Source: an uncultured Acetatifactor sp. (lineage in GTDB: Bacteria > Bacillota > Clostridia > Lachnospirales > Lachnospiraceae). From it: DNA of 64,000 bases. A program made the translations under genes and the position numbers. The notes beneath the pieces were generated by a model that ran no database searches, was not told the origin of the DNA, and was given only the letters and a program-made list of their open reading frames with translations. Position 1 is the first letter of the stretch. Each line of letters begins with the position of its first letter. The stretch lies in assembly GCA_947625675.1 (NCBI GenBank), contig CANQPH010000004.1:30083-94082 (forward strand). The letters run 5' to 3'. Shown here piece by piece: positions 34,746 through 42,725 of the stretch.

Positions 34746-35882
34746 CTATAAAATCCACCCCCAATCCAACGCCATGTATTCTCCCAAAAAGTACATTGCC
34801 CGCAGCCAAAGCAACAAACCTGCGGAGGCCGCTATCCATCCTATACGAACATTTCGGCCGTTATCCAGAATCTTTCCCATCTGAGAGAACAACACAAGGA
34901 CTAGAAATACCATTGTTCCAAACGTAGCCCTGTCCGGATAATGGGGAGACAAAACCATCGCCCCCCAGGACAAGACAGCACCGGCTAAAAATGCGATCTC
35001 TTTTCTGTCAAGCTTCCCATTCAACATAAATACATTGAGAAATATCACGATCGCAGTCAAAATAATTGCCAAAAACAAATAATCTGCCGCCGCACGGCTC
35101 ACGTAATAGCATCTCAAAAAACAATTCCAAAGCAAGCCATATTCATTGGAAGCCACCTGCTCCGCCCTGACAAAATTTCCAGGAGCCAAAATCACCAGAC
35201 CGCTTCCCAAAAAGCAGGCCAAGTTTCCTTCTATCATCCACGGCCTGATCTTCCTATGAGTGCGCCGTCTCCAAATAATCACGCCCAAGGTCAAAATCCA
35301 GACCGCAGGTCCCATATTCTCATTGCTCCAACCCGCACACAGTCCTAATGGCAAAATGAATAGGGTGATGCCCGGAAGATCCTTTTTTTCCTCTTCCTCC
35401 AGCTTGCGAGTATAACATGATAGAAACAGAAGAATAATAATGGTAATATACAAGTAATTGCTGGCTCCCGCCTGCCAATACATACTCATTTTCCAGTTAG
35501 GATTCAAAGCATGTAGAGACGCAATCGCAATACACAAAAATGGAATACATTGTCCCTTTTTCATTCTTCCGGACAGCATAACGATCAAAACACTCAGAAA
35601 AAGAATGGCCGCAAGATTACAGATATCTGAAACAAACGGCCCGCAGAGCAGAAGGATCTGCAGAATCCCATGGGCTATATTCCTGCCTCCCCAATGAAAG
35701 AAGTGCCAGATCTGGGCGGATATGACATCCCCGAGGGACTGGAGCCGCTGATCTGAGTAAAGAAGAGTGCTGTACCATTCATCATCCATCATAAAAGGAA
35801 TTGCTCGCTGAACAAGCCATACCATAAAAAGGGTGACAGCCAGCAAGCCCCACCAAAATATATTATTACGATATTTTCCCAT
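34746..35882 (-). CDS. DUF6056-type polytopic membrane protein, GT-C-like
   Basis: The protein of about 378 residues has around ten hydrophobic segments and is a clear paralogue of the one at 21713, sharing MIPFMMDDxWYST, NWKMSMxWQ, GWSNEN, APGNFVR and the identical run LSPHYPDRATFGTMV. The conserved MMDDEWY follows the first membrane segment, as in GT-C enzymes. ATG at 35882 has AGGTG upstream; a GTG at 35891 is an alternative. It is followed after two bases by the SGNH hydrolase, so the pair may act on the same glycan. Confidence 0.77.
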   Translation of the reverse strand: MGKYRNNIFWWGLLAVTLFMVWLVQRAIPFMMDDEWYSTLLYSDQRLQSLGDVISAQIWHFFHWGGRNIAHGILQILLLCGPFVSDICNLAAILFLSVLIVMLSGRMKKGQCIPFLCIAIASLHALNPNWKMSMYWQAGASNYLYITIIILLFLSCYTRKLEEEEKKDLPGITLFILPLGLCAGWSNENMGPAVWILTLGVIIWRRRTHRKIRPWMIEGNLACFLGSGLVILAPGNFVRAEQVASNEYGLLWNCFLRCYYVSRAAADYLFLAIILTAIVIFLNVFMLNGKLDRKEIAFLAGAVLSWGAMVLSPHYPDRATFGTMVFLVLVLFSQMGKILDNGRNVRIGWIAASAGLLLWLRAMYFLGEYMALDWGWIL

Positions 35883-35921
35883 TTTCTTCACCTGTTTTCA
35901 CCCTTCCTTTTCCCAAAAAGG

Positions 35922-38900
35922 TTATCGGTCCGCCAGGCCGATGATCTCCAACAATTCCTCCCTGGTAAAGCTTCCGCTTCCAATTCCGTCCCCACTCAGC
36001 ACCCGATCAGCCAGCTCTCTCTTCTTTTCCTGCAGGCGGAGAATGTTCTCTTCAATGGTGCCCTTGGTGATCAGTTTATATACCGTAACCGTATTCTTTT
36101 GTCCGATCCGATGGGCCCTGTCCTCGGCCTGTTCCTGCACCGCCAGGTTCCACCAGGGATCGTAATGGATCACGATGTCCGCCGCCGTCAGGTTCAGTCC
36201 CGTGCCTCCCGCCTTCAGGGAAATGCAGAACACGCTGGTATCATCCTGTTGGAACCGATCCACCAGTTCCCGGCGCTTCTCCTTGCTGGTGGAGCCGGTC
36301 AGGGCATAATAAGTGATCCCCTCCCCGGACAACCGGTCGCACAGAATCTCCAGCATGGAAGTAAATTGGGAAAACAGCAGGATCTTGTGTCCGCCGCTTA
36401 CCGCATTGCGGACCAGCTCCAGACACATCTCCTTTTTGGCGGATTCCCCCTGGAACCCTTCATACAACAGCGCCGGGTCGCAGCAGAGCTGTCTGAGCTT
36501 CGTCAGTTCCGCCAAAATCTGGATCCTGGCGGTCTGAAACTCTTTTTCCGTCTGCTTGTCCAGCATCAGGGCCAGACGCTTCACATGAGCGTCATACAGC
36601 TGTCCCTGTTCTCCCTCCAGGACGGCGTAGAGATCTTCCTCCAGTTTCTCCGGCAAATCCTTCAGCACATCTTTTTTCAGCCTCCGCAGCACAAAGGGCC
36701 GGATCATCTTCTGCAGACGTTCCATGGCGGCCTTGTCCTGCTGCTGCACAATGGGACCTTCCATCTCCTCCCGAAACTTTTGGTAGGAATATAGGAAGCC
36801 CGGCATCAGGTAGTCAAAGATGCTCCACAGTTCGCTGAGTCTGTTTTCCATGGGCGTGCCCGTGAGGGCCAGCCTGCATGCGGCCTGGATCCCTTTCACC
36901 GCCCGGGCGGCCTGGGTATTCTGATTCTTGATGAACTGGGCCTCGTCGATGACCTGGCAATGGAAGTCCATTCCCTCATAATATTCCAGATCCCTTTTCA
37001 ACAGGTCATAGGAGGTGATCAGCAAATCCCGGGAACCCGCCCCCTGAATCAGGGCCTGCCTCTCCCCGCCGGTTCCCACCACCATGGTCACAGGCAGCTC
37101 CGGCACGAAACGCCGCACTTCGTTGTACCAGTTATAGACCAGGGAAGCGGGGGTCACGATCAGGCTCCGGCAATTCTCCGAGGGCCCCGCTTCCAACAGT
37201 TCCGACCAAAGAAAGGCCAGCACCTGCAGGGTTTTTCCCAGACCCATGTCGTCCGCCAGAATCCCTCCAAAACCATTGTGCTTCAAAGTCTTTAACCACA
37301 AAAAACCCTTTTCCTGATACTCCCGCAGAACGCCCCGCAGACTCTCCGGCACCTCGAAGTCATTGTCTTCCACCGTGCGCATATGGCGGACCAGACTGCG
37401 GAAGGATCTGTTCTTCACGGCGGACAAAGTGGCGCTGCCCTTCAATTCACCGTCCAGAAACAGAGCCCGGTATTTGGGCAGGGTGACTTGACGGCTCCGC
37501 AGCTGCTTCTCTGAAAGTCCCAAAGCCTGTTTCAGTTCCACCAGAGTTTCCAGATCCTCTCCCTGCACATTGATGAAATCGCCGTTTCGCAGGCGATAAT
37601 ATTTCTTTCTTCTGTCGTATCGGTTCAAAATTTCCAGCAGTTCTTCTCGGGAAATATCCTCCGAGTTCATGGAAAGCTCCAGCAAATCTCCCGACAGGGA
37701 AATCCCTACCGTCACCCGGAGCGTGCGGGGAATGCTGATCCGCTTCAGGGCATCGGAGACGAACACCTCTCCCAACTCCTGGAACCGGGGAATCCCCTCC
37801 GTCAGGATTTCATAGATCTGATCCTCTGAATTGGCCACCGCCATGGAGGAAAGTTCGGTATCATAGGCATTGCAATACTTCGCAATTTCCTGACCAAGAG
37901 CGATCTCCCGCACCAGGTCCCGCTGACCCGCATCCGTCTTTTCCCCGTAAATATTATATTTCCGATCCCCATAGACCGCCATCGCCCGACAGGTCACAAT
38001 CCCCGGCTGGGGAGCGTCCAGATAGATCTCAAAGGTCACGGGCACCACGTCATAATCCTGCTCCCGAAAATTCTCCCGGGTGCAGCGATAATATTTTTCC
38101 AGCACGGGCAGCACGTCCCGGCAAAAGGCAGGCACGTCCTCCTTCTGGATATAAATTCCCTCCGAACCGGCCGCTTCCACGCAATCCTGAAAGTCCCGTA
38201 TGGGCTCCGTCCGCTCCAGGGGCTCCAGATAAATATGCCCTTCCTGGAAACAAACCTCATGACGTTTGCCCGGATAATGCCTGGGCTGCCTGGCCTCCAG
38301 CAGGATGCCCTCCTCCTGCCCGGTGATGCGCAGAAAACGTTCCGCCGCACCTTCCGTATAAACCCAGGTCAAATGATCCAATAAGCGAAGCGGTTCCTCA
38401 AAATCCTCTGAAAATTCGTCCGCCTCCCAACTGCTTCCTCGATCCAGGCCCGTCCCGTCCTTCAGGATGACGTTCAAGGGCCTTTGCCCCACAGCCTCTA
38501 TCAGACTTTCCAGATCACTTCCGGAAAGGGGCAGCTCCCGCAGCCTCGTCTGTCCCACATAGAACGTGCCCACATAACGGGACTGGCGGTACCTGTCGCC
38601 GTTTTCCTTCACCCAGCTTCTGAGGAACTGCACCAGAGGCCTGCTGGAAGCTTCAAAGGCTTCCTGTAGATGAACGAAACGCAGTTTTTTCCCATATTCG
38701 TAATCATCCCCCCGCTCCATTCGGTCTGCGAATTCCAGGACGTCTTTCAACACGTACTTCTGATCCACGCCGATGCGGAACTCCGCCGTCGCCTTGTCTC
38801 CGTCCAGACTGAGCACGGGCTCCAGACAAACCTTGCCGAACACTTGACTCTGGGTCAGCGGCGCCGTTCTCCGAATCACCTGCTGGTCCAAAAGACGCTT

Positions 38901-39305
38901 CATCACGGGCGTGGTAGGTTTCCGATTTTCCTCCCGGTTCTGAAACAAAGAGCTCCCCTTTTCCCGCCCGTTTTCTCCCTCCTGCAACGCCCGTTCTTTG
39001 CGCTGAAATCCTTTCCGGTCCACATACTTCAACATGGCGGCCACCAGGTGTTTGCACAGACCGTCATAACTGTAAAAGGCGGGGCAGTCACATTCGCAGT
39101 CTACCACTTCGTCCCGGGTATCGTCATAGCGCATCCGCACGGAATAGGTCTTCGTGCCGCTGCCCTTCACCCTGGCCTCGATGGAATCCACAAAGGATTT
39201 CTCCTTCACCCTAAGCTCCAGGACGCTGTCCGTCAGATACAGGTCCAGGCCCCTGGCATAAAAGGAAGCATGGGTCAAACTTCTAATCTTGGTTCTGGTC
39301 AGCAT
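35922..39305 (-). CDS. SNF2-family helicase with N-terminal SWIM zinc finger
   Basis: The protein of about 1127 residues begins with a SWIM finger (CDCPAFYSYDGLCKH, ligands near 72, 74, 84 and 86), then a long SNF2-associated region, and a C-terminal helicase core. The core shows ILADDMGLGKTLQ, LIVTPASLVYNW, VIDEAQFIKN, LTGTPMENRLSELW, SQFTSMLEIL and QAEDRAHRIGQ, so both ATPase lobes are complete. Proteins of this form probably remodel protein-DNA complexes; the cellular role in Clostridia is unclear. It lies 26 bases after glmM. An in-frame GTG at 39323 is an alternative start. It is out of place in function among glycan genes. Confidence 0.92.
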   Translation of the reverse strand: MLTRTKIRSLTHASFYARGLDLYLTDSVLELRVKEKSFVDSIEARVKGSGTKTYSVRMRYDDTRDEVVDCECDCPAFYSYDGLCKHLVAAMLKYVDRKGFQRKERALQEGENGREKGSSLFQNREENRKPTTPVMKRLLDQQVIRRTAPLTQSQVFGKVCLEPVLSLDGDKATAEFRIGVDQKYVLKDVLEFADRMERGDDYEYGKKLRFVHLQEAFEASSRPLVQFLRSWVKENGDRYRQSRYVGTFYVGQTRLRELPLSGSDLESLIEAVGQRPLNVILKDGTGLDRGSSWEADEFSEDFEEPLRLLDHLTWVYTEGAAERFLRITGQEEGILLEARQPRHYPGKRHEVCFQEGHIYLEPLERTEPIRDFQDCVEAAGSEGIYIQKEDVPAFCRDVLPVLEKYYRCTRENFREQDYDVVPVTFEIYLDAPQPGIVTCRAMAVYGDRKYNIYGEKTDAGQRDLVREIALGQEIAKYCNAYDTELSSMAVANSEDQIYEILTEGIPRFQELGEVFVSDALKRISIPRTLRVTVGISLSGDLLELSMNSEDISREELLEILNRYDRRKKYYRLRNGDFINVQGEDLETLVELKQALGLSEKQLRSRQVTLPKYRALFLDGELKGSATLSAVKNRSFRSLVRHMRTVEDNDFEVPESLRGVLREYQEKGFLWLKTLKHNGFGGILADDMGLGKTLQVLAFLWSELLEAGPSENCRSLIVTPASLVYNWYNEVRRFVPELPVTMVVGTGGERQALIQGAGSRDLLITSYDLLKRDLEYYEGMDFHCQVIDEAQFIKNQNTQAARAVKGIQAACRLALTGTPMENRLSELWSIFDYLMPGFLYSYQKFREEMEGPIVQQQDKAAMERLQKMIRPFVLRRLKKDVLKDLPEKLEEDLYAVLEGEQGQLYDAHVKRLALMLDKQTEKEFQTARIQILAELTKLRQLCCDPALLYEGFQGESAKKEMCLELVRNAVSGGHKILLFSQFTSMLEILCDRLSGEGITYYALTGSTSKEKRRELVDRFQQDDTSVFCISLKAGGTGLNLTAADIVIHYDPWWNLAVQEQAEDRAHRIGQKNTVTVYKLITKGTIEENILRLQEKKRELADRVLSGDGIGSGSFTREELLEIIGLADR

Positions 39306-39331
39306 AGCCCCTTCTTCCCCCACACGAAACT

Positions 39332-40687
39332 TTATACCGCCGCATAATTCTTTTCCTGAATCAGGGCGATGATCTGATCCACGTATTTATGACACAGCTC
39401 CAGGTCTCCGGCCTCCACCATCACCCGGATCAGGGGCTCCGTGCCGCTCTCCCGCACCAGGATGCGCCCGTCGTCCCCCAGGGCCTTGCCCACCGCTTCC
39501 ACGGCTTCCCCGATTTCCCGATCCGTGCGCACCGCCGCCTTATCCTTCACCCGGATGTTCTTCAGCACCTGAGGATAAGCCCGGAAAGGCGCCGCCAGCT
39601 CGCTCAGGGAGGTCTTCTTTTCCAGGATCACCTCCATCATCTTGATGGCGGTGAGGATGCCGTCTCCGGTGGTGGCATATTTTTTGAAAATAATATGGCC
39701 GGACTGCTCCCCGCCCAGACGGTAGCCGTTGTTCACCATGTTCTCGTAGACGTATTTATCTCCTACCGCCGTCTTTTCATACTCGATACCCGCCTTGTCA
39801 AAAGCCTTGTACAGGCCAAAATTGGACATCACGGTGGTCACCACCTTGTTGCCGTAGAGTTCGCCGCACTCCTTCAGATAGCAGCCGCAGATATAGAGGA
39901 TTCCATCCCCGTCCACCAGGTTGCCTTTTTCGTCAACGCACAGGCAGCGGTCCGCATCCCCGTCGAAGGCGAACCCCACGTCCAGGCCATGCTCCACCAC
40001 GTACTTCCGAAGGTTCTCTATGTGGGTGGAGCCGCAGTCCAGATTGATGTTCAGACCGTTGGGGGAATTGTTGATCACGTAGGTCTTGGCCCCCAGGGCG
40101 TCGAACACGCTCTTGGCAATCATCCAGGCGCTGCCGTTGGCGCAGTCCAGGCCCACCTTTTTGTCCCGATAAGATCTGGTGGCCAGGGAGATCAAATATC
40201 CTATGTAACGGTTCCTCCCCACCGCATAATCCACGGTACAGCCGATGTCCTCTCCCCGGGCATAGGGCACTTCCCCCGTCTTGCCGTCCAGATAATCCTC
40301 GATCTTCAGAATCGTCTCCTCATCCATTTTCTCCCCGTTGGAGTTCAGGAGTTTGATCCCGTTGTCATGATAAGGATTGTGGCTGGCAGAGATCATGATG
40401 CCGCAGTCAAAATCCTCCGTGCGGGCCACGTAGGACACGCTGGGGGTGGTGGTCACGTGCAGAAGGTATACATCCGCACCGGAAGCCGTCAGACCCCCGG
40501 CCAGCGCATATTCAAACATGTAGGAGGAGCGTCTGGTGTCCTTGCCGATCACCACCTTACATCTCTCGTCCCCGTCCTCGTGCCGATAATACCAGCCCAG
40601 GAAACGTCCGATCTTGTAGGCGTGATCCGCCGTCAGATTCACATTGGCTTCTCCCCGGAAACCGTCTGTTCCAAAATATTTACCCAT
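39332..40687 (-). CDS. glmM: phosphoglucosamine mutase
   Basis: The 451-residue enzyme interconverts glucosamine-6-phosphate and glucosamine-1-phosphate on the way to UDP-GlcNAc, which feeds peptidoglycan and PseB. It starts MGKYFGTDGFRGEAN, has the phosphoserine loop MISASHNP (Ser102), the metal loop AFDGDADRCL and the C-terminal phosphate site VRESGTEPLIRVM. I start at 40687 to match the family; AAAGGA is upstream. It heads the leftward operon that runs to pseH and follows a predicted promoter at 40773-40801. Confidence 0.97.
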   Translation of the reverse strand: MGKYFGTDGFRGEANVNLTADHAYKIGRFLGWYYRHEDGDERCKVVIGKDTRRSSYMFEYALAGGLTASGADVYLLHVTTTPSVSYVARTEDFDCGIMISASHNPYHDNGIKLLNSNGEKMDEETILKIEDYLDGKTGEVPYARGEDIGCTVDYAVGRNRYIGYLISLATRSYRDKKVGLDCANGSAWMIAKSVFDALGAKTYVINNSPNGLNINLDCGSTHIENLRKYVVEHGLDVGFAFDGDADRCLCVDEKGNLVDGDGILYICGCYLKECGELYGNKVVTTVMSNFGLYKAFDKAGIEYEKTAVGDKYVYENMVNNGYRLGGEQSGHIIFKKYATTGDGILTAIKMMEVILEKKTSLSELAAPFRAYPQVLKNIRVKDKAAVRTDREIGEAVEAVGKALGDDGRILVRESGTEPLIRVMVEAGDLELCHKYVDQIIALIQEKNYAAV

Positions 40688-40772
40688 TTTACATGATTCC
40701 TTTCTCATTTTCATTCCCTTCCCCTTTAAAACCGGGCGGATGGGAATTTATTCTTTTCCAATATATGAATAA

Positions 40773-40801
40773 ATTTTACAACAAGAACAGAGGGAATGCA
40801 A
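40773..40801 (-). promoter_or_regulatory. predicted promoter of glmM
   Basis: On the minus strand TTGCAT (40796-40801) and TAAAAT (40773-40778) are 17 bases apart, about 80 bases before the glmM start. Confidence 0.5.
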
Positions 40802-40846
40802 GGAGAATTCTTCAGAGAAAGGGTTGCCGCAGGACATGCGGCCTTT

Positions 40847-40882
40847 AAAACAGGGAGGAATGCAGATGCATTCCTCCCTGTT
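40847..40882 (-). terminator. strong hairpin, probable terminator of the lipoprotein gene
   Basis: AAACAGGGAGGAATGCA and its exact complement form a 17-bp stem with a two-base loop. It lies about 20 bases after the stop of the displaced lipoprotein tail (40900) and before the glmM promoter. On the minus strand four Ts follow the GC-rich part of the stem, which fits an intrinsic terminator, although the T-tract is short. A smaller GCCGC/GCGGC stem lies just beyond. Confidence 0.75.
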
Positions 40883-40899
40883 TATCCAATTTAAATCCG

Positions 40900-41376
40900 T
40901 TATAGCGTAGGAGTCCACTCCATATCCTCTCCATCTCCTGGAGTCGGCTCTGAAGCACCTCCACCGGAGCCTTCTCCGCCAGACGGATCCTGCGGAGCTT
41001 GTTCACTGGGGGGCGGTGTCTCTGGGGCCGGAGCAGGCTCGCTGGAGGGCGGCGTCTCCGGGGCCGGGGCGGGCTCACTGGAGGGCGGTGTCTCCGGGGC
41101 CGGAGCTGGCTCGCTGGAGGGCGGCGTCTCCGGGGCCGGAACTGGCTCACTGGAAGGCGGTGTCTCCGGGGCCGGGGCCTGCTCGCTGGGCGGAGCCGAC
41201 TCGCTGGGTGCTGGGGCCTGCTCGCTGGGCGGAGCCGACTCGCTGGGCGCCGGGGCCTGCTCGCTGGGCGGAGCCGACTCGCTGGGCGCTGGCGTGGACG
41301 GTTTGGGAGTAGACGGCGCTGGCGCCGCTTCCTTCACCTGACCGGTTCCCAGGCCCTCCTGCAAAAGGCCCCCCAT
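40900..41376 (-). pseudogene. displaced C-terminal tail of the lipoprotein, Pro/Ser/Glu-rich repeats
   Basis: This frame continues the lipoprotein gene at 41334-42707 after a one-base shift at the G6 tract (41369-41374). It encodes GGLLQEGLGTGQVKEAAPAPS, then three APAPSESAPPSEQ units and five APAPETPPSSEP units, and ends GDGEDMEWTPTL. The codon pattern and repeats show that it is a true coding tail. With one extra G the two parts join into a protein of about 602 residues. An ATG lies at the G tract but has no ribosome site, so separate translation is unlikely. Confidence 0.7.
40996..41292 (-). repeat. tandem 39-bp and 36-bp coding repeats
   Basis: Three units of 13 codons (APAPSESAPPSEQ) are followed by about five units of 12 codons (APAPETPPSSEP), almost identical at DNA level. 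They encode a stiff, cell-wall-spanning type of stalk and are likely to vary in copy number. Confidence 0.85.
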
Positions 41377-42707
41377 GTTCCCACGGCATTTTCCTCTTCC
41401 GGCACCTCTGACTGACGGCCGGTATAACCGCTCAAGGGATCTCGGCTGACGTATTCCGCAACCGCCCCCAGAGTACGCCATTTCATCCCGTCAAACCATT
41501 CCAGATTTCCACCAAATACCCTGACTTCCACATCCGAGATCCGGATCATTCGATCCTCCCCGGAATCAGAAGAATTCTGATCCTCCTGCTCCGCCGGTTC
41601 ATAGGGTGCCCATTCCAGCAAGTCCCTTAGACCAAGCAAAGTCGCTTCGAAAGGTGCTTCCGTCACATCGGTTCCCTCCGGCACATTCCGAAACAGGAAA
41701 TTCTTTTCATCTTCCGTATAGGCATAGATGATTTGATCCATTCCCTCCTGCGTGCCTTTTAATCCCTTCTTTTCCTTTTTCCCCAACTGTTTTACAGCGG
41801 TCGTTCCATCCGATTGAAAATCTCCCTGATATGCGGTATAAACAAGGTTTTCCCTGGAAAGCCAAAGCGCAAACAGATCAGTTTCTTCGTCCCCTTCATG
41901 AATCTGTGCCGTAAACGCCCCGTTTAAAAGACCGCTTTGCAGGGTTCCCGTCTGGTGAAGTACCGTTCCGGTCTTTCCATCGCAGCTCCAGGCGTCAAAT
42001 GCCCCCTGGTACACTCCCTCATCCGAGCGCTCGGTCTGAACCATCAAAAGGAAATCCTGAAACCGTCTCAGGAAAATCACATTGCTTCCACTCAAATACC
42101 ATACGCTGGTATCCGTCTCTTCCGATCCGCAATAACCGACCTGCCAGAGCATTGTAGTCCCAGAATTCTGATCTTCCAGATAATAACTGCGCTTTCCTTC
42201 CAGCAGCCTCGGCATCATGATCTGAACCCATTCCGGTTCACTGATCACGGCTGCGGCCTCGCTGCGATATTCCTCCAATTCCAGATTCTGCAGCAGGACG
42301 CCCGCCTTCTCCCGTATCGCTTCTGACTCTTCGGCCGCATTCACCACCATGTTCTGCAGCTTCTGAAAGGATTCCACGTCCCCATAGCGCATCCAGCACA
42401 GTTCCAGGACGTCCCGTCCCTTTTTCACCATCCCTTTCTCCAGGTAAGACGCCGCAAGTTCCTTGCACTCCTCCATGGTCATATCGACCAAATTGGGTTC
42501 CGGTTCCCGCACGGATTCCGGCATCTGCTCCATCCCTTGTTCCGTCTCCGCCATTGCCTCTTCCTGAGACTCCGGGTTTAACGTTTCTTCTATAATTTCC
42601 CCGTGCTCTTCTGCAAAAGCGCCCTCTATCTCTTCTCCATCTCCGCAGGCGGCAAGAAGGACGAGTCCCATCCCTCCCGCCATTATCAGGGCCAACCACT
42701 TTTTCAT
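41334..42707 (-). CDS. lipoprotein of unknown function, frameshifted before its repeat tail
   Basis: The reading frame of 457 residues starts with a lipoprotein signal peptide (MKKWLALIMAGGMGLVLLAAC, lipobox LAAC, Cys21), then an acidic linker. The middle has helical and beta regions that I cannot assign; the stretch around 230-290 (GTLQSGLLNGAFTAQ) loosely recalls MORN-type repeats. AAAGGAG lies 8 bases before the ATG. The final 20 or so residues (AFCRRAWEPVR) are out of frame: they follow a G6 tract, after which the original frame continues in the Pro-rich tail at 40900-41376. It follows the GH73 gene by 18 bases. It is probably anchored to the outer face of the membrane. Confidence 0.75.
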   Translation of the reverse strand: MKKWLALIMAGGMGLVLLAACGDGEEIEGAFAEEHGEIIEETLNPESQEEAMAETEQGMEQMPESVREPEPNLVDMTMEECKELAASYLEKGMVKKGRDVLELCWMRYGDVESFQKLQNMVVNAAEESEAIREKAGVLLQNLELEEYRSEAAAVISEPEWVQIMMPRLLEGKRSYYLEDQNSGTTMLWQVGYCGSEETDTSVWYLSGSNVIFLRRFQDFLLMVQTERSDEGVYQGAFDAWSCDGKTGTVLHQTGTLQSGLLNGAFTAQIHEGDEETDLFALWLSRENLVYTAYQGDFQSDGTTAVKQLGKKEKKGLKGTQEGMDQIIYAYTEDEKNFLFRNVPEGTDVTEAPFEATLLGLRDLLEWAPYEPAEQEDQNSSDSGEDRMIRISDVEVRVFGGNLEWFDGMKWRTLGAVAEYVSRDPLSGYTGRQSEVPEEENAVGTWGAFCRRAWEPVR

Positions 42708-42725
42708 GTAAAAACTCCTTTGACT

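Noticed and set aside
40999..41415. Regular spaced repeats considered as a CRISPR array
   Set aside because: Units are 36 and 39 bases without unique spacers and read as in-frame Pro/Ser/Glu codons of a lipoprotein tail.
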